DNA of 64,000 bases. Origin: Lunatimonas salinarum. Its GTDB lineage: Bacteria; Bacteroidota; Bacteroidia; Cytophagales; Cyclobacteriaceae. The notes beneath the pieces were generated by a model, which saw only the letters and a program-made list of their open reading frames with translations, was not told the DNA's origin and ran no database searches. Where the stretch lies: assembly GCF_017811155.1 (NCBI RefSeq), contig NZ_JACVCV010000003.1:124001-188000 (forward strand). The letters run 5' to 3'. A program made the translations under genes and the position numbers. This document shows positions 1-8,131 of this stretch, one piece after another (the first letter of the stretch is position 1; the number at the start of each line of letters is the position of its first letter).

Positions 1-598
1 CACCAGCTTCTATTTGAGCCTTGAGGTATTTCACGGTAGAGATGGTAATCATCTCCAATAGTGTATGGGCCAACACCGGGTCTTGGTACAACATCGCACG
101 GGCCTTGGAAAATGTCTTGCTGCCGGAACCCTCTACCATGTAGGCAAAAATAGTCCACGGTGCCCCGGCAAACCCAATCAGCGGCACCCTCCCATTCAAT
201 CCCTTTTTGGTTATTTTAATTGCCTCCAAAACGTAGGACAAGCGATCCTTTATATCAGGTACATGGATCTTCTTGATATCTGACTCGCTACTAATCGTAT
301 GGGGAAACCAAGGCCCACGCTTTTCTACCATCTCATAGGGCAGGCCCATTGCCTCCGGAATAACCAGGATATCAGAAAAAATAATCGCAGCATCTACGCC
401 TAAAATATCCACCGGCTGAATGGTAACTTCAGCCGCGAGCTCGGGGGTTTTGGCCAATTCGATAAACCCACTCACACTGTTTCTTACGGCACGGTATTCA
501 GGTAGTATCCTACCTGCCTGCCTCATCAACCAAACCGGCGTACGCGCTACCTTTTCCCCTCTTATGACGCGCAACAATAAGTCATTTTTCAATTGCAT
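1..598 (-). CDS. hemE: Uroporphyrinogen decarboxylase, partial (3' end beyond the window)
   Basis: Decarboxylates the four acetate side chains of uroporphyrinogen III to give coproporphyrinogen III in cytoplasmic haem synthesis. About 199 N-terminal residues of a family of about 345 are present; the gene runs off the left edge. The start Met is at 598. The active-site loop with Arg26, Gln27 and Arg30 ([14 protein letters not shown]) is intact, as is the later region with [12 protein letters not shown], which carries the family's Asp. The hemC gene lies 16 kb away on the other strand, so the pathway genes do not form an operon here. A TATCTTTG box sits just upstream of the start. Confidence 0.96.
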   Translation of the reverse strand, partial: MQLKNDLLLRVIRGEKVARTPVWLMRQAGRILPEYRAVRNSVSGFIELAKTPELAAEVTIQPVDILGVDAAIIFSDILVIPEAMGLPYEMVEKRGPWFPHTISSESDIKKIHVPDIKDRLSYVLEAIKITKKGLNGRVPLIGFAGAPWTIFAYMVEGSGSKTFSKARAMLYQDPVLAHTLLEMITISTVKYLKAQIEAG

Positions 599-602
599 GC
601 CG

Positions 603-610
603 CAAAGATA
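603..610 (-). promoter_or_regulatory. Candidate -7 box upstream of hemE
   Basis: On the minus strand 610-603 reads TATCTTTG, a perfect match to the Bacteroidota -7 consensus TAnnTTTG. It ends four bases before the hemE start, so the transcript would be nearly leaderless. No well-spaced TTTG -33 box is evident. The surrounding sequence (GGCGTATCTTTGCG) recurs exactly upstream of truA. Confidence 0.4.
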
Positions 611-630
611 CGCCATCGTGGCCAAAGAAT

Positions 631-665
631 AATAAAAAAACCCGGGATTGATAATCACCGGGTTT
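631..665 (-). terminator. Rho-independent terminator after the first collagen-like lipoprotein gene
   Basis: An 8-bp stem pairs 638-645 (AAACCCGG) with 658-665 (CCGGGTTT) around a 12-nt loop. On the minus strand it is followed by a T run (633-640 complement). It lies 22 bases past the stop of the gene ending at 687 and ahead of hemE. Confidence 0.8.
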
Positions 666-686
666 CAATGCCAAGCGCACTTGCAC

Positions 687-1265
687 TTATCGCGGCTTTA
701 TAGGCACGATATCATGTTCTGTCTTACCCAAATACTTCATAACACTATCAAAATCGCTCACATCTATCCGTGCTGCTTCCTCTCCCTGAGCAAAAAAGCC
801 CGGCATATATACCAGTCGAATTACCTGATTTTGCGTCCATTCCGGACCAATTGTAGACGGATCAATATTACTTTCAATAAAAATATTTACCGTCTCTGTA
901 CTGAACTCAAAGTTATAGGTAAGGATACCTTGCTCGAAAAAGGCAATCTGCGGCATCAGCCTCCATACCGGCCTTTCGTTGACCACACCCCACTGAATAT
1001 ATACTAAGAAATTATCATCCTCAAATGAAAAGCCCTCCACATCAAAAGAAATTACGACGTATTGTGCAGGATCTTGCTCCAGGTCAGCCAAATTTACCTG
1101 GCCTTCAAAAACCAAATCGACAAAACTTACGCCATCTTCCCCGTCCTGACCATCTTGGCCATCTTGCCCGTCGAAACCAGGAGGACCTTGAGGACCTTCC
1201 GGTCCCTCACATGCCGGAAACAACGCAACTCCCAGCACCAATGCAATCAATAGAAATTTTTTCAT
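687..1265 (-). CDS. Collagen-like repeat lipoprotein
   Basis: A 192-residue predicted lipoprotein. A hydrophobic signal segment (about residues 3-18) ends in the lipobox FPAC with Cys19. It is followed at once by Gly-X-Y repeats (GPEGPQGPPGFDG and four GxDG units, about residues 21-45), typical of a collagen triple helix. The remaining 145 residues form a domain I do not recognise. The neighbour at 1416-1940 has the same three-part design and a related C-terminal domain (shared GPEW.QNQ motif), so they are tandem paralogues. The inferred role is a trimeric, surface- or periplasm-facing lipoprotein; the function is unknown. Confidence 0.85.
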   Translation of the reverse strand: MKKFLLIALVLGVALFPACEGPEGPQGPPGFDGQDGQDGQDGEDGVSFVDLVFEGQVNLADLEQDPAQYVVISFDVEGFSFEDDNFLVYIQWGVVNERPVWRLMPQIAFFEQGILTYNFEFSTETVNIFIESNIDPSTIGPEWTQNQVIRLVYMPGFFAQGEEAARIDVSDFDSVMKYLGKTEHDIVPIKPR

Positions 1266-1354
1266 ACGAATAAAACTGATAGTTAATAATGTGAAGGTAA
1301 GGTAGAAATATAGACGTATATTTTTTGAATTCCAACATTTTTGTGCCTAGTAGA

Positions 1355-1383
1355 ACAAAAAACAGCCCAAAAGGTTTGGGCTG
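1355..1383 (-). terminator. Rho-independent terminator after the second collagen-like gene
   Basis: A perfect 9-bp stem pairs CAGCCCAAA (1363-1371) with TTTGGGCTG (1375-1383) around a 3-nt loop. On the minus strand it is followed by TTTTTTG. It lies 33 bases past the stop at 1416. Confidence 0.85.
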
Positions 1384-1415
1384 CCTGTCTTATGTTACCG
1401 CTAATACACTGAGGA

Positions 1416-1940
1416 TCACAACACAATCCGCCTAATATCCGACTCCTGCACATCCAACATCCGCAGCATGGCATCCATATCATTGAAATCCATACGACCA
1501 CTGATAAAATCCGCAGGAAGGATCAAAACCCGGAAAATCTGGTTCTGCACCCATTCGGGACCAAGCGTACGAAGGTCGAAATTCCCCTCCATATAAATGG
1601 AAAAATCCACTACCGTAAAATCATAGGAATAATTGAAAATACCATTTTCCCGGAATACCGTCCTTGGCAAGGGCGTCCATACATCCATTCCCTCTACCAC
1701 TCCATCCAACCGATAGATCAATACCTTGTCCGACTCCAAAATCTCAAACCCGTATTCGCCAAAGACACTAAACTCCCCTTGTTGATTGAATGTTGCATCC
1801 ACCTCAAATACCTCTCCCACGATGTTCACTCCGTCCAACCCGTCTATACCGGGAGGACCCGCAGGACCCATAGGACCTTCACAACTAAACAGCAATCCTG
1901 CGACCAGCGCAATCAATGACCACCTGTCAATACTATTCAT
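1416..1940 (-). CDS. Collagen-like repeat lipoprotein (paralogue)
   Basis: About 174 residues from the chosen Met at 1940. That start gives a compact signal (RWSLIALVAGLLFSC) ending in a lipobox Cys; Mets at 1946, 1949, 1952 and 1964 are alternatives. After the Cys come about six Gly-X-Y triplets (GPMGPAGPPGIDGLDG), fewer than in the downstream paralogue. The C-terminal domain aligns by eye with that of 687-1265, including LGPEWVQNQ against IGPEWTQNQ and a closing stretch of DFND.D. Each gene has its own terminator, so the pair seems independently transcribed. The function is unknown. Confidence 0.82.
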   Translation of the reverse strand: MNSIDRWSLIALVAGLLFSCEGPMGPAGPPGIDGLDGVNIVGEVFEVDATFNQQGEFSVFGEYGFEILESDKVLIYRLDGVVEGMDVWTPLPRTVFRENGIFNYSYDFTVVDFSIYMEGNFDLRTLGPEWVQNQIFRVLILPADFISGRMDFNDMDAMLRMLDVQESDIRRIVL

Positions 1941-2011
1941 TTTTGTCATCATAGAATCAAACATTAGATTGTATCCTTTAGCTAAACTAAAATCATACCA
2001 AAAACACCTAG

Positions 2012-2524
2012 CTAGTCACCAGTAACCAAAGGAGCCCATACAGTGACTTCGTCAGAGTCGTGGAGTACATCGATAAATACCCCCGACAAGGTGACTCCCC
2101 TCTGCGCAGCATAGGCTTCGATTTGGGACTTCACCTTCAAGGGACTGGGCATCACAAACCGATGCGAACGAATCTTGGCTATTATGGCCTGTTTACAGGG
2201 TATAGCCAAAAGCTCCAATGAATCCACCTGTTCAGGCAAAACCGTACCTACAAACACCCGAAGGGTATCCAGCTTACCGGCTGGCTCTACTTCGTAGATC
2301 GTGTGCAATACGCTGCCTGGATTCTCGGCGATTACATCCTCAATTTTCCGAAAACTCTCCCCGAGTGCTGCGTCCTGCGGTGTACCTCGATAATGAATCC
2401 CTGACAACTTAAACTCGCCGCAAGAGACCAACTCCATCTCCAATGGCGCAAACCCACCTAAAAGAAAATAGACCCCTACCAGAAATAACAGAACCAGTCC
2501 CCCGATGACTACGCTTCGCTTCAT
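2012..2524 (-). CDS. Membrane-anchored protein, possibly GyrI-like
   Basis: A 170-residue protein with one N-terminal membrane segment (about residues 5-27) and a soluble domain facing the periplasm. The order GIHYRG, then a helix with FRKIEDVI, then IYEVEP and VFVGTVL resembles the SRPBCC/GyrI-like effector-binding fold, but the match is by feel only. The gene lies 3 bases downstream of 2528-3115 on the same strand and is probably co-transcribed with it. No DNA-binding domain is present, so it is not an AraC/MerR-type regulator. Confidence 0.6.
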   Translation of the reverse strand: MKRSVVIGGLVLLFLVGVYFLLGGFAPLEMELVSCGEFKLSGIHYRGTPQDAALGESFRKIEDVIAENPGSVLHTIYEVEPAGKLDTLRVFVGTVLPEQVDSLELLAIPCKQAIIAKIRSHRFVMPSPLKVKSQIEAYAAQRGVTLSGVFIDVLHDSDEVTVWAPLVTGD

Positions 2525-2527
2525 TCC

Positions 2528-3115
2528 TTAAAACAAATAACGGGCACCAATTCCCCCTTGAAGCTTCAGGTGACCAGGTCTGTCAATCAACTCAAAAAAA
2601 AGCCCTACCTCGGCAAACACACTGATCGGCAAATCCTCAAATAGGTATTCAGAGCCAAAATATCCTTCTGGACCCAAATCTATATTGGTTCGCGACTCGT
2701 TTAGAAATACCGTCTGTTCGGAAGGATTGGGCGTAAAATACACATAATTTACGTTCACACTTCTCAGCTGTGCGCCCGCGCCCAGATACGCCAGTAAAGT
2801 CCCCTCGGAGATGTCAAATTCGGAAGTGATATCTTCATGATACGCTACTCGGGCATTCAACGTGAATGCGTCGGATGCAGTATGGCCCTGGTAAACCGCA
2901 GAGGATAGTGGGCGATTGTTTTCAAATGACCGTCGGTAATAAGCGGCGCTGTTTGCACTACCTCTACCGATCATTCCTTCAACGGAGAAACGGTCATCTA
3001 AATCGGTTTTATAGGTAATCGATAGAGGTTCTCCAAGTCGTAACCCAAGCTGATGCTGCTGAGCATAGGAAAAAATGGGCGAAAACACCCACATTAGAAA
3101 CAGTAGTTTTCTCAT
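2528..3115 (-). CDS. Secreted outer-membrane-type protein
   Basis: A 195-residue protein with a Sec signal (MRKLLFLMWVFSPIFSYA, cleavage near AYAQQ). The rest is rich in alternating hydrophobic and polar residues and ends in aromatic YLF, as in small outer-membrane beta barrels. The opening LGLRLGEPLSITYK is typical of Bacteroidota outer-membrane proteins of this size. It appears to be the first gene of a two-gene unit with 2012-2524. No specific function can be assigned. Confidence 0.7.
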   Translation of the reverse strand: MRKLLFLMWVFSPIFSYAQQHQLGLRLGEPLSITYKTDLDDRFSVEGMIGRGSANSAAYYRRSFENNRPLSSAVYQGHTASDAFTLNARVAYHEDITSEFDISEGTLLAYLGAGAQLRSVNVNYVYFTPNPSEQTVFLNESRTNIDLGPEGYFGSEYLFEDLPISVFAEVGLFFELIDRPGHLKLQGGIGARYLF

Positions 3116-3199
3116 GTAGTAAAGAATCTAATAATTGTGGTTTAGCTTTTTGAGTATAACGGAAAATCCCGCACTTTGATCATCTATGAGGCCGAAAAT

Positions 3200-4975
3200 T
3201 TATCCTGCAACCAGCGATTTCAACTGCATCTGGTGCAATTGGGTATAATAGCCACCTTTTCGAAGCAGCTCATCGTGTGTTCCTGATTCCTTAATTTCTC
3301 CCTGATGAAGAACGATAATCTTATCGGCGCGCTGAATGGTGGACAACCTATGCGCTATCACAATCGAAGTTCTTCCCTGCATCATTTTCTCTATTGCCTC
3401 CTGTATCAATTCCTCCGTCTCCGTGTCTACCGAAGAGGTAGCTTCATCCAGTACAATGATCTCCGGGTCGTACACCATTGCCCTTACAAAGGAAATCAAC
3501 TGTCTTTGCCCTACCGAGAGGGTCGCTCCCCGTTCTTTAACATCGTAGTCCAATCCACCCGGAAGCCGCTCGATAAATCTTCTAGCCCCCACTAGATCTG
3601 CCGCTGCCAGTACCTGTTCCCTGGAAATTTGTGGATTCCCCAATGTAATGTTGTAATAAATCGTATCGGAGAACAAAAACACATCCTGTAGCACAACCCC
3701 AATGTGTTTTCTCAAGGTGTCCAACGAATACTCGCGGATATCCCTGCCATCAAGCAGCAAACTGCCTTGGTTTATTTCATAAAACCGGCTCATTAAATTG
3801 ATCACAGAAGACTTTCCTGCCCCCGTGGCCCCCACGAGCGCAACGGTTTCTCCATGGTTTACATTGAAATTGATGTCTTTCAGTACCCACTCTTTTTCGT
3901 TGTAGGCAAACCAAACGTCACGGAAGGAAATATTGCCTTGAATACGATCTGGGGCAAAAGATCCTTCATCCGGAATTTGCTCGTTATTCTCCAAAAGCTT
4001 GAAAATACGGGAAGAGCTCACAACTCCCATTTGCAAGGTATTGAACCGGTCTGCGATCATGCGGATAGGTCTAAAAAACAACTGGAGGTACATGATAAAT
4101 GAAATGAGTACCCCGACTTTCAATTCCAAATCAAATACGCCAGTCGCTCCGTACCATACCACTAACCCGATCCCAATAGCCTGAATGATCTCTGCCACCG
4201 GATAATAGACCGAATAATACAGCACCGACTTTAGGTGTGCCTTTCGATGTTCACGATTAATTTCCTTGAATTTTTCAAACTCCCTATCCTCCCGGTTAAA
4301 TATCTGTATGATGTTCATCCCGGTTATGTGCTCTTGGAGAAAGGAATTCAAATTGGAGACAGCATTTCGAACCTCGTTAAAGGAAGCTTTGACCTTTTCC
4401 TTAAAAACGTATGTCGAAAAAATCAATAAGGGGAGCGTACTCAAACTGACGAGGGTCAGTTTCCAATCTACCCAAAACATGACCGCCAAAATCGCAACCA
4501 GTTGAAGTAAATCGCCTATAATCGAAGCTAAACCTTGGCTGAAGACATCTGCAAGCGTCTCAATATCTGAAATACTCCGTGTGACTAATCGACCGATGGG
4601 CGTGTTATCAAAAAACTTCAACCTCATTTTGAGTAGGTGGCGGTATAGCTTCGTCCGGATATCCCGTATAATTACCTGTCCAATCCACCCCGAAAGATAA
4701 GTATGACCAAACTGCACCACCGCATGTAGCACTAGCAAGCCAATCAGGAAGCCTATGATTCTCAGCAAACCCACACCGTCTCCCACGCTCACATAGTCAT
4801 CGATGGCGATTTGGATCAATAAGGGCCGTGTAGGTGCCAACACCGCCAAGGCCAATGTCAAGACAACCAAAAAATAAAAATGTCGTTGATAGGGCTTTAC
4901 AAATTGGTAAAGCTTTTTCAAGACATCCATGTCAAGAATTTCACCACTACTTACGTTTTCCTTCTCTAGACTCAA
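3200..4975 (-). CDS. ABC exporter, fused permease and ATPase (MsbA/LmrA-like)
   Basis: A 591-residue half-transporter. The N-terminal half has six membrane helices (about residues 30-320). The C-terminal nucleotide-binding domain has Walker A GATGAGKSS (about residue 380), signature LSVGQRQ, Walker B IIVLDEATS and the switch His in IAHRLST. This is the architecture of lipid, peptide or drug exporters that work as homodimers. The gene is 11 bases downstream of truA on the same strand and may share its transcript. The substrate cannot be told from sequence. MsbA-type lipid A flipping is possible, but many Bacteroidota carry several such paralogues. Confidence 0.9.
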   Translation of the reverse strand: MSLEKENVSSGEILDMDVLKKLYQFVKPYQRHFYFLVVLTLALAVLAPTRPLLIQIAIDDYVSVGDGVGLLRIIGFLIGLLVLHAVVQFGHTYLSGWIGQVIIRDIRTKLYRHLLKMRLKFFDNTPIGRLVTRSISDIETLADVFSQGLASIIGDLLQLVAILAVMFWVDWKLTLVSLSTLPLLIFSTYVFKEKVKASFNEVRNAVSNLNSFLQEHITGMNIIQIFNREDREFEKFKEINREHRKAHLKSVLYYSVYYPVAEIIQAIGIGLVVWYGATGVFDLELKVGVLISFIMYLQLFFRPIRMIADRFNTLQMGVVSSSRIFKLLENNEQIPDEGSFAPDRIQGNISFRDVWFAYNEKEWVLKDINFNVNHGETVALVGATGAGKSSVINLMSRFYEINQGSLLLDGRDIREYSLDTLRKHIGVVLQDVFLFSDTIYYNITLGNPQISREQVLAAADLVGARRFIERLPGGLDYDVKERGATLSVGQRQLISFVRAMVYDPEIIVLDEATSSVDTETEELIQEAIEKMMQGRTSIVIAHRLSTIQRADKIIVLHQGEIKESGTHDELLRKGGYYTQLHQMQLKSLVAG

Positions 4976-4986
4976 GACTCTGTGAT

Positions 4987-5733
4987 TTAAATAAAAACAT
5001 GGGTTGGGTAGACCACTTTTGAAAGGAACAACCCTTGCGGAGGAGCTGAAGCACCGGCTATGACCCTACGCTTTGCTTTTATAACGCCTTCGAAACCTTC
5101 TGCGTCGATCTGCCCTCTACCGACTTGTACCAAGGTTCCAACAATGGCCCGTACCATCCCCCTCAAAAACCGGTTTGCTGTTATATGAAATATCAAATGC
5201 TGATCCTTTTGTTCCCAGTAGGCTTCCTTTATTTTGCATCTAAAGTGCTTCGCCTCTGTCTTAACCCTACTGAATGACTCAAAATCTTCGTATGTACATA
5301 ACAGAGAGGCCGCTCGGTTCATTCTGTCCACGTCAAGATCGTAAAAACACCTCCACACCAAACCAGCTTCAAAAGGATTCTTTCGAAGCCCAATAACGTA
5401 CTCGTAGCTCCTCCATTGGGCGTCAAATCGGGCGTGCGCGTCTTCCACCACTTGATGCACTTGATAGACCCCAATGCCTAACGGCAAGACGGCATTTATT
5501 TTTTTTACAAATTCCTTCTTATCGGCAATTTCCAAACAATCAAAATGGGCAAATTGTTGCTTGGCATGCACACCGGCATCCGTCCGACCACTACCCATCA
5601 CCTGAGTCGGAGCTCGTAGTATGGTTGACAAAGCTCTTTCGACCTCTTCCTGCACCGACGAGGCATTCTCCTGAATCTGCCATCCGTGGAAATTTGTGCC
5701 TTCGTAAGCCAATTCCAGAAAATACCTTTTCAT
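4987..5733 (-). CDS. truA: tRNA pseudouridine(38-40) synthase
   Basis: Isomerises uridines 38-40 in the anticodon stem-loop of tRNAs. The product has 248 residues from Met at 5733; an upstream Met at 5859 is less likely because the promoter box lies between and the family begins at YFLELAYEGT. The catalytic Asp is residue 52 in GSGRTDAGVHA. The C-terminal motif FLRGMVRAIVGTLV is also present. The ABC exporter gene follows 11 bases downstream; a DUF4293 gene diverges upstream. Confidence 0.95.
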   Translation of the reverse strand: MKRYFLELAYEGTNFHGWQIQENASSVQEEVERALSTILRAPTQVMGSGRTDAGVHAKQQFAHFDCLEIADKKEFVKKINAVLPLGIGVYQVHQVVEDAHARFDAQWRSYEYVIGLRKNPFEAGLVWRCFYDLDVDRMNRAASLLCTYEDFESFSRVKTEAKHFRCKIKEAYWEQKDQHLIFHITANRFLRGMVRAIVGTLVQVGRGQIDAEGFEGVIKAKRRVIAGASAPPQGLFLSKVVYPTHVFI

Positions 5734-5751
5734 CCAATCCTTATTGTTTCG

Positions 5752-5759
5752 CAAAGATA
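5752..5759 (-). promoter_or_regulatory. Candidate truA -7 box
   Basis: The minus strand reads TATCTTTG at 5759-5752, a perfect TAnnTTTG -7 box, 18 bases ahead of the truA start. A TTTA near 5777 lies at roughly the right distance for a weak -33 element. The same 14-base context, GGCGTATCTTTGCG, precedes hemE. Confidence 0.45.
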
Positions 5760-5845
5760 CGCCAACCCTGAAATTTAAACGTGCTTTTGGAGCAAACCTT
5801 GCGAAAAATGATTTTCCGACCTTACTTTGTCTAAATTTATAAAAA

Positions 5846-6325
5846 ATGATACAACGCATTCAATCCGTTTTTCTGCTTTTGGTAGCCATTACCATGTTTT
5901 CGTTACCGTTCCTTACAATTTGGGTTCAGGTAAACCCCTCCCAAACCGAGCAGTTGAAATTCAACCCCTGGGCCCTAGTCAAAACCTCGATCAACTCCGG
6001 TCAAATCATCGAGCATAATAATAACTACCTCATAGGTATCTTGGCTGTCGTAGCCGGCTTTATCGCTCTTTACAGTCTCCTACAGTTCAAAAACCGAACA
6101 AGACAGATGCTATTAAACATGATCAATTCCCTTGTGATGGGAGTAGCATTAGGCGCTTCGGTCTTTATCACCTATAAGGCAAACGAAACATTTAATCCAA
6201 ACGCTACAGGGGCTTATATCATCGGATTTTATGCAATTATCTTTGCACTGATCATGAATATGCTAGCTAACCGATTTATCCGAAAAGATGAAATGCTTGT
6301 TAGGTCAGTTGACCGCATCAGATAA
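5846..6325 (+). CDS. DUF4293 family membrane protein
   Basis: A 159-residue protein with four predicted membrane helices (about residues 7-27, 56-74, 85-105 and 121-142). The opening MIQRIQSVFLLLVAI is characteristic of the Bacteroidota DUF4293 family. The function of the family is unknown. It diverges from truA and is followed 12 bases later by the Cys/Met PLP enzyme, so the two may be co-transcribed. Confidence 0.85.
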   Translation: MIQRIQSVFLLLVAITMFSLPFLTIWVQVNPSQTEQLKFNPWALVKTSINSGQIIEHNNNYLIGILAVVAGFIALYSLLQFKNRTRQMLLNMINSLVMGVALGASVFITYKANETFNPNATGAYIIGFYAIIFALIMNMLANRFIRKDEMLVRSVDRIR

Positions 6326-6337
6326 CCCATAAACCCT

Positions 6338-7450
6338 ATGAAGCCGGAAACCGCTGCAATCCACATCTCCAATCAGGTAACTGATCTGCACCAGCCCGTG
6401 ATTCAACCCATCACGCTTTCAACTACCTATTTACACAGTGAGACTTCGTTGGTATATAGCAGGTTTGCAAACCCCAACCGTACTTCCTTGGAAAAGGTCA
6501 TGGCAGCTTTAGAACATGGGAAAGAGGCCGCTGCATTTTCTTCGGGAAATACTGCCGGCATGGCTGTTTTTCAATGTCTCGATCAGGGATCCCATATCAT
6601 CGCTCCGTTGGATATGTATCATGGACTGAAAAAACAACTTATCGAAGTATTTCAGGATAAGCTTTCGGTAACCTTTGTCGATATGACCCAGCCAGAACAA
6701 GTCAGGGCCGCTATCAAAGCGGAAACCCGTGTGATCTGGGTAGAAAGCCCCTCCAATCCGCTTATTCAGATTGCCAACATTCCCTTAATCGCTCAAATTG
6801 GACGGCATGCTCAAGTGAAGGTAATTTGCGACAACACGTTTGCCACGCCCATTCTACAAAATCCGCTAGATCTTGGCGCAGACCTGGTCATGCACAGTGC
6901 CACAAAGTACATTGGGGGCCACAGTGACGTGCTCGCTGGTATCCTTGTTACGAAAGAAACCGATGAATTTTGGCAACGGATAAAAACAGTCCAGTCCATT
7001 GGGGGAGCAATCCCATCTGCATTTGACTGCTATCTACTCTGCAGAAGCATCAAAACGCTCTCTTATCGGATGAAGGGACATTGTGCGAATGCACAAATAA
7101 TAGCGGAATACTTGTCACAGCATCCTTTTGTAGAAAAAGTCATCTACCCAGGACTACCCACCGATCCGGGCCACAAACTAGCCGGAGAACTGATGCGCGG
7201 GTTTGGGGGAATGATTACCTTCTTGGTGAAAGGAGGTGCCAACGAAAGCGATGGATTTGTTCAATCCCTGCGTTACTTCAGCAATGCAACCAGCTTGGGA
7301 GGGGTAGAAAGTCTAATCGAACGAAGGGCACTTGTAGAAGGCCCTGAGTCTATCTCACCGGAAAACCTGATACGGATGTCCGTAGGTTTGGAACATGTAG
7401 AAGACTTGTTGGAGGATTTGAAATCTGGGTTGGAAAAATTGCACAGGTAA
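6338..7450 (+). CDS. Cys/Met metabolism PLP-dependent enzyme (cystathionine gamma-synthase/lyase family)
   Basis: A 370-residue fold-type I enzyme of trans-sulfuration. The PLP-binding lysine is Lys190 in SATKYIGGHSD. YSRFANPNR (residues 40-48) and the cofactor contact in FSSGNTAG (67-74) are also conserved. The tyrosine that stacks on PLP is Tyr94 in DMYHGLKKQL, a variant of the usual YGGTxR. Sequence alone does not separate cystathionine gamma-synthase, cystathionine gamma-lyase or methionine gamma-lyase. The gene ends 4 bases from the convergent bactofilin gene with no terminator between them. Confidence 0.88.
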   Translation: MKPETAAIHISNQVTDLHQPVIQPITLSTTYLHSETSLVYSRFANPNRTSLEKVMAALEHGKEAAAFSSGNTAGMAVFQCLDQGSHIIAPLDMYHGLKKQLIEVFQDKLSVTFVDMTQPEQVRAAIKAETRVIWVESPSNPLIQIANIPLIAQIGRHAQVKVICDNTFATPILQNPLDLGADLVMHSATKYIGGHSDVLAGILVTKETDEFWQRIKTVQSIGGAIPSAFDCYLLCRSIKTLSYRMKGHCANAQIIAEYLSQHPFVEKVIYPGLPTDPGHKLAGELMRGFGGMITFLVKGGANESDGFVQSLRYFSNATSLGGVESLIERRALVEGPESISPENLIRMSVGLEHVEDLLEDLKSGLEKLHR

Positions 7451-7454
7451 AGTC

Positions 7455-7913
7455 TTAGCGCTCTCCTGCTTGCTTTGCCATAGCGACTCTAGAGGCTGAC
7501 GTAGTTAGCTTGATCATTTTTAACTCCTTGAGCACCGGTTCGGTTCGTTGATTGTGATCCACTTTTTTCACTATACCCTCAAAATCCGCCCCTCCCTCTA
7601 TTTCGATAGAAGAAGAAATTATTTCTCCCCGAACCTTTGAGCTCCCCGTTAATCGAGCTAGCCCCTGCACATTTAGATTTCCCTGGACTTCTCCCATGAC
7701 ACAAATCTCCTGTGCCCACACATCGCCATGTATGCATCCGGATTGACTGACCACCAACTTCTTTTTGGTTACAATTATCCCCTTGATTTCCCCTTCTATA
7801 CGGATATCACTTTTTGAATGAATTTCTCCGGTCATACTAAGACCTGAAGCAAAAACAGAGGTGGAACTGGCAAGGCCCAGCTCGTCTTGGATTCTTTTAT
7901 CTTTAGACCACAT
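7455..7913 (-). CDS. Bactofilin (polymer-forming cytoskeletal protein)
   Basis: A 152-residue protein with the bactofilin beta-helix core at about residues 22-115. Repeats of the type G-x-I-x(5)-I-x-G show the rungs (GEIHSKSDIRIEGEIKG, GDVWAQEICVMGEVQGN). Bactofilins polymerise without nucleotide and scaffold cell-shape or envelope machinery. Both ends outside the core look disordered. This copy is alone, unlike the second bactofilin at 20716-21267, which is paired with an actin-like gene. Confidence 0.9.
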   Translation of the reverse strand: MWSKDKRIQDELGLASSTSVFASGLSMTGEIHSKSDIRIEGEIKGIIVTKKKLVVSQSGCIHGDVWAQEICVMGEVQGNLNVQGLARLTGSSKVRGEIISSSIEIEGGADFEGIVKKVDHNQRTEPVLKELKMIKLTTSASRVAMAKQAGER

Positions 7914-7942
7914 CGTTGATATGAGTAAACTAACAATTAAGC

Positions 7943-7950
7943 CAAATCTA
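7943..7950 (-). promoter_or_regulatory. Candidate bactofilin -7 box
   Basis: The minus strand at 7950-7943 reads TAGATTTG, a perfect TAnnTTTG box 29 bases ahead of the bactofilin start. A possible -33 TTCC lies about 19 bases further up. Confidence 0.4.
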
Positions 7951-8131
7951 CCCCTATTCTCGAACGGAATCTACAGGTCCATCTATCGATACAATAAAAT
8001 GGACTACCAAATTTTTAGAAGCTAGAAAAGGCGGGAGGCTGTTAAATTGCTGGGTTAAATAAAAGTATATTTTCTTTGGATTCCAAATGAATACGTGCGA
8101 AAATCATCAAATAAATTCATCCGATGCCCCT

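Noticed and set aside
5734-5859. A 42-residue N-terminal extension of TruA
   Set aside because: The extension covers the -7 box and intergenic sequence and is not part of the family, whose start matches Met at 5733.
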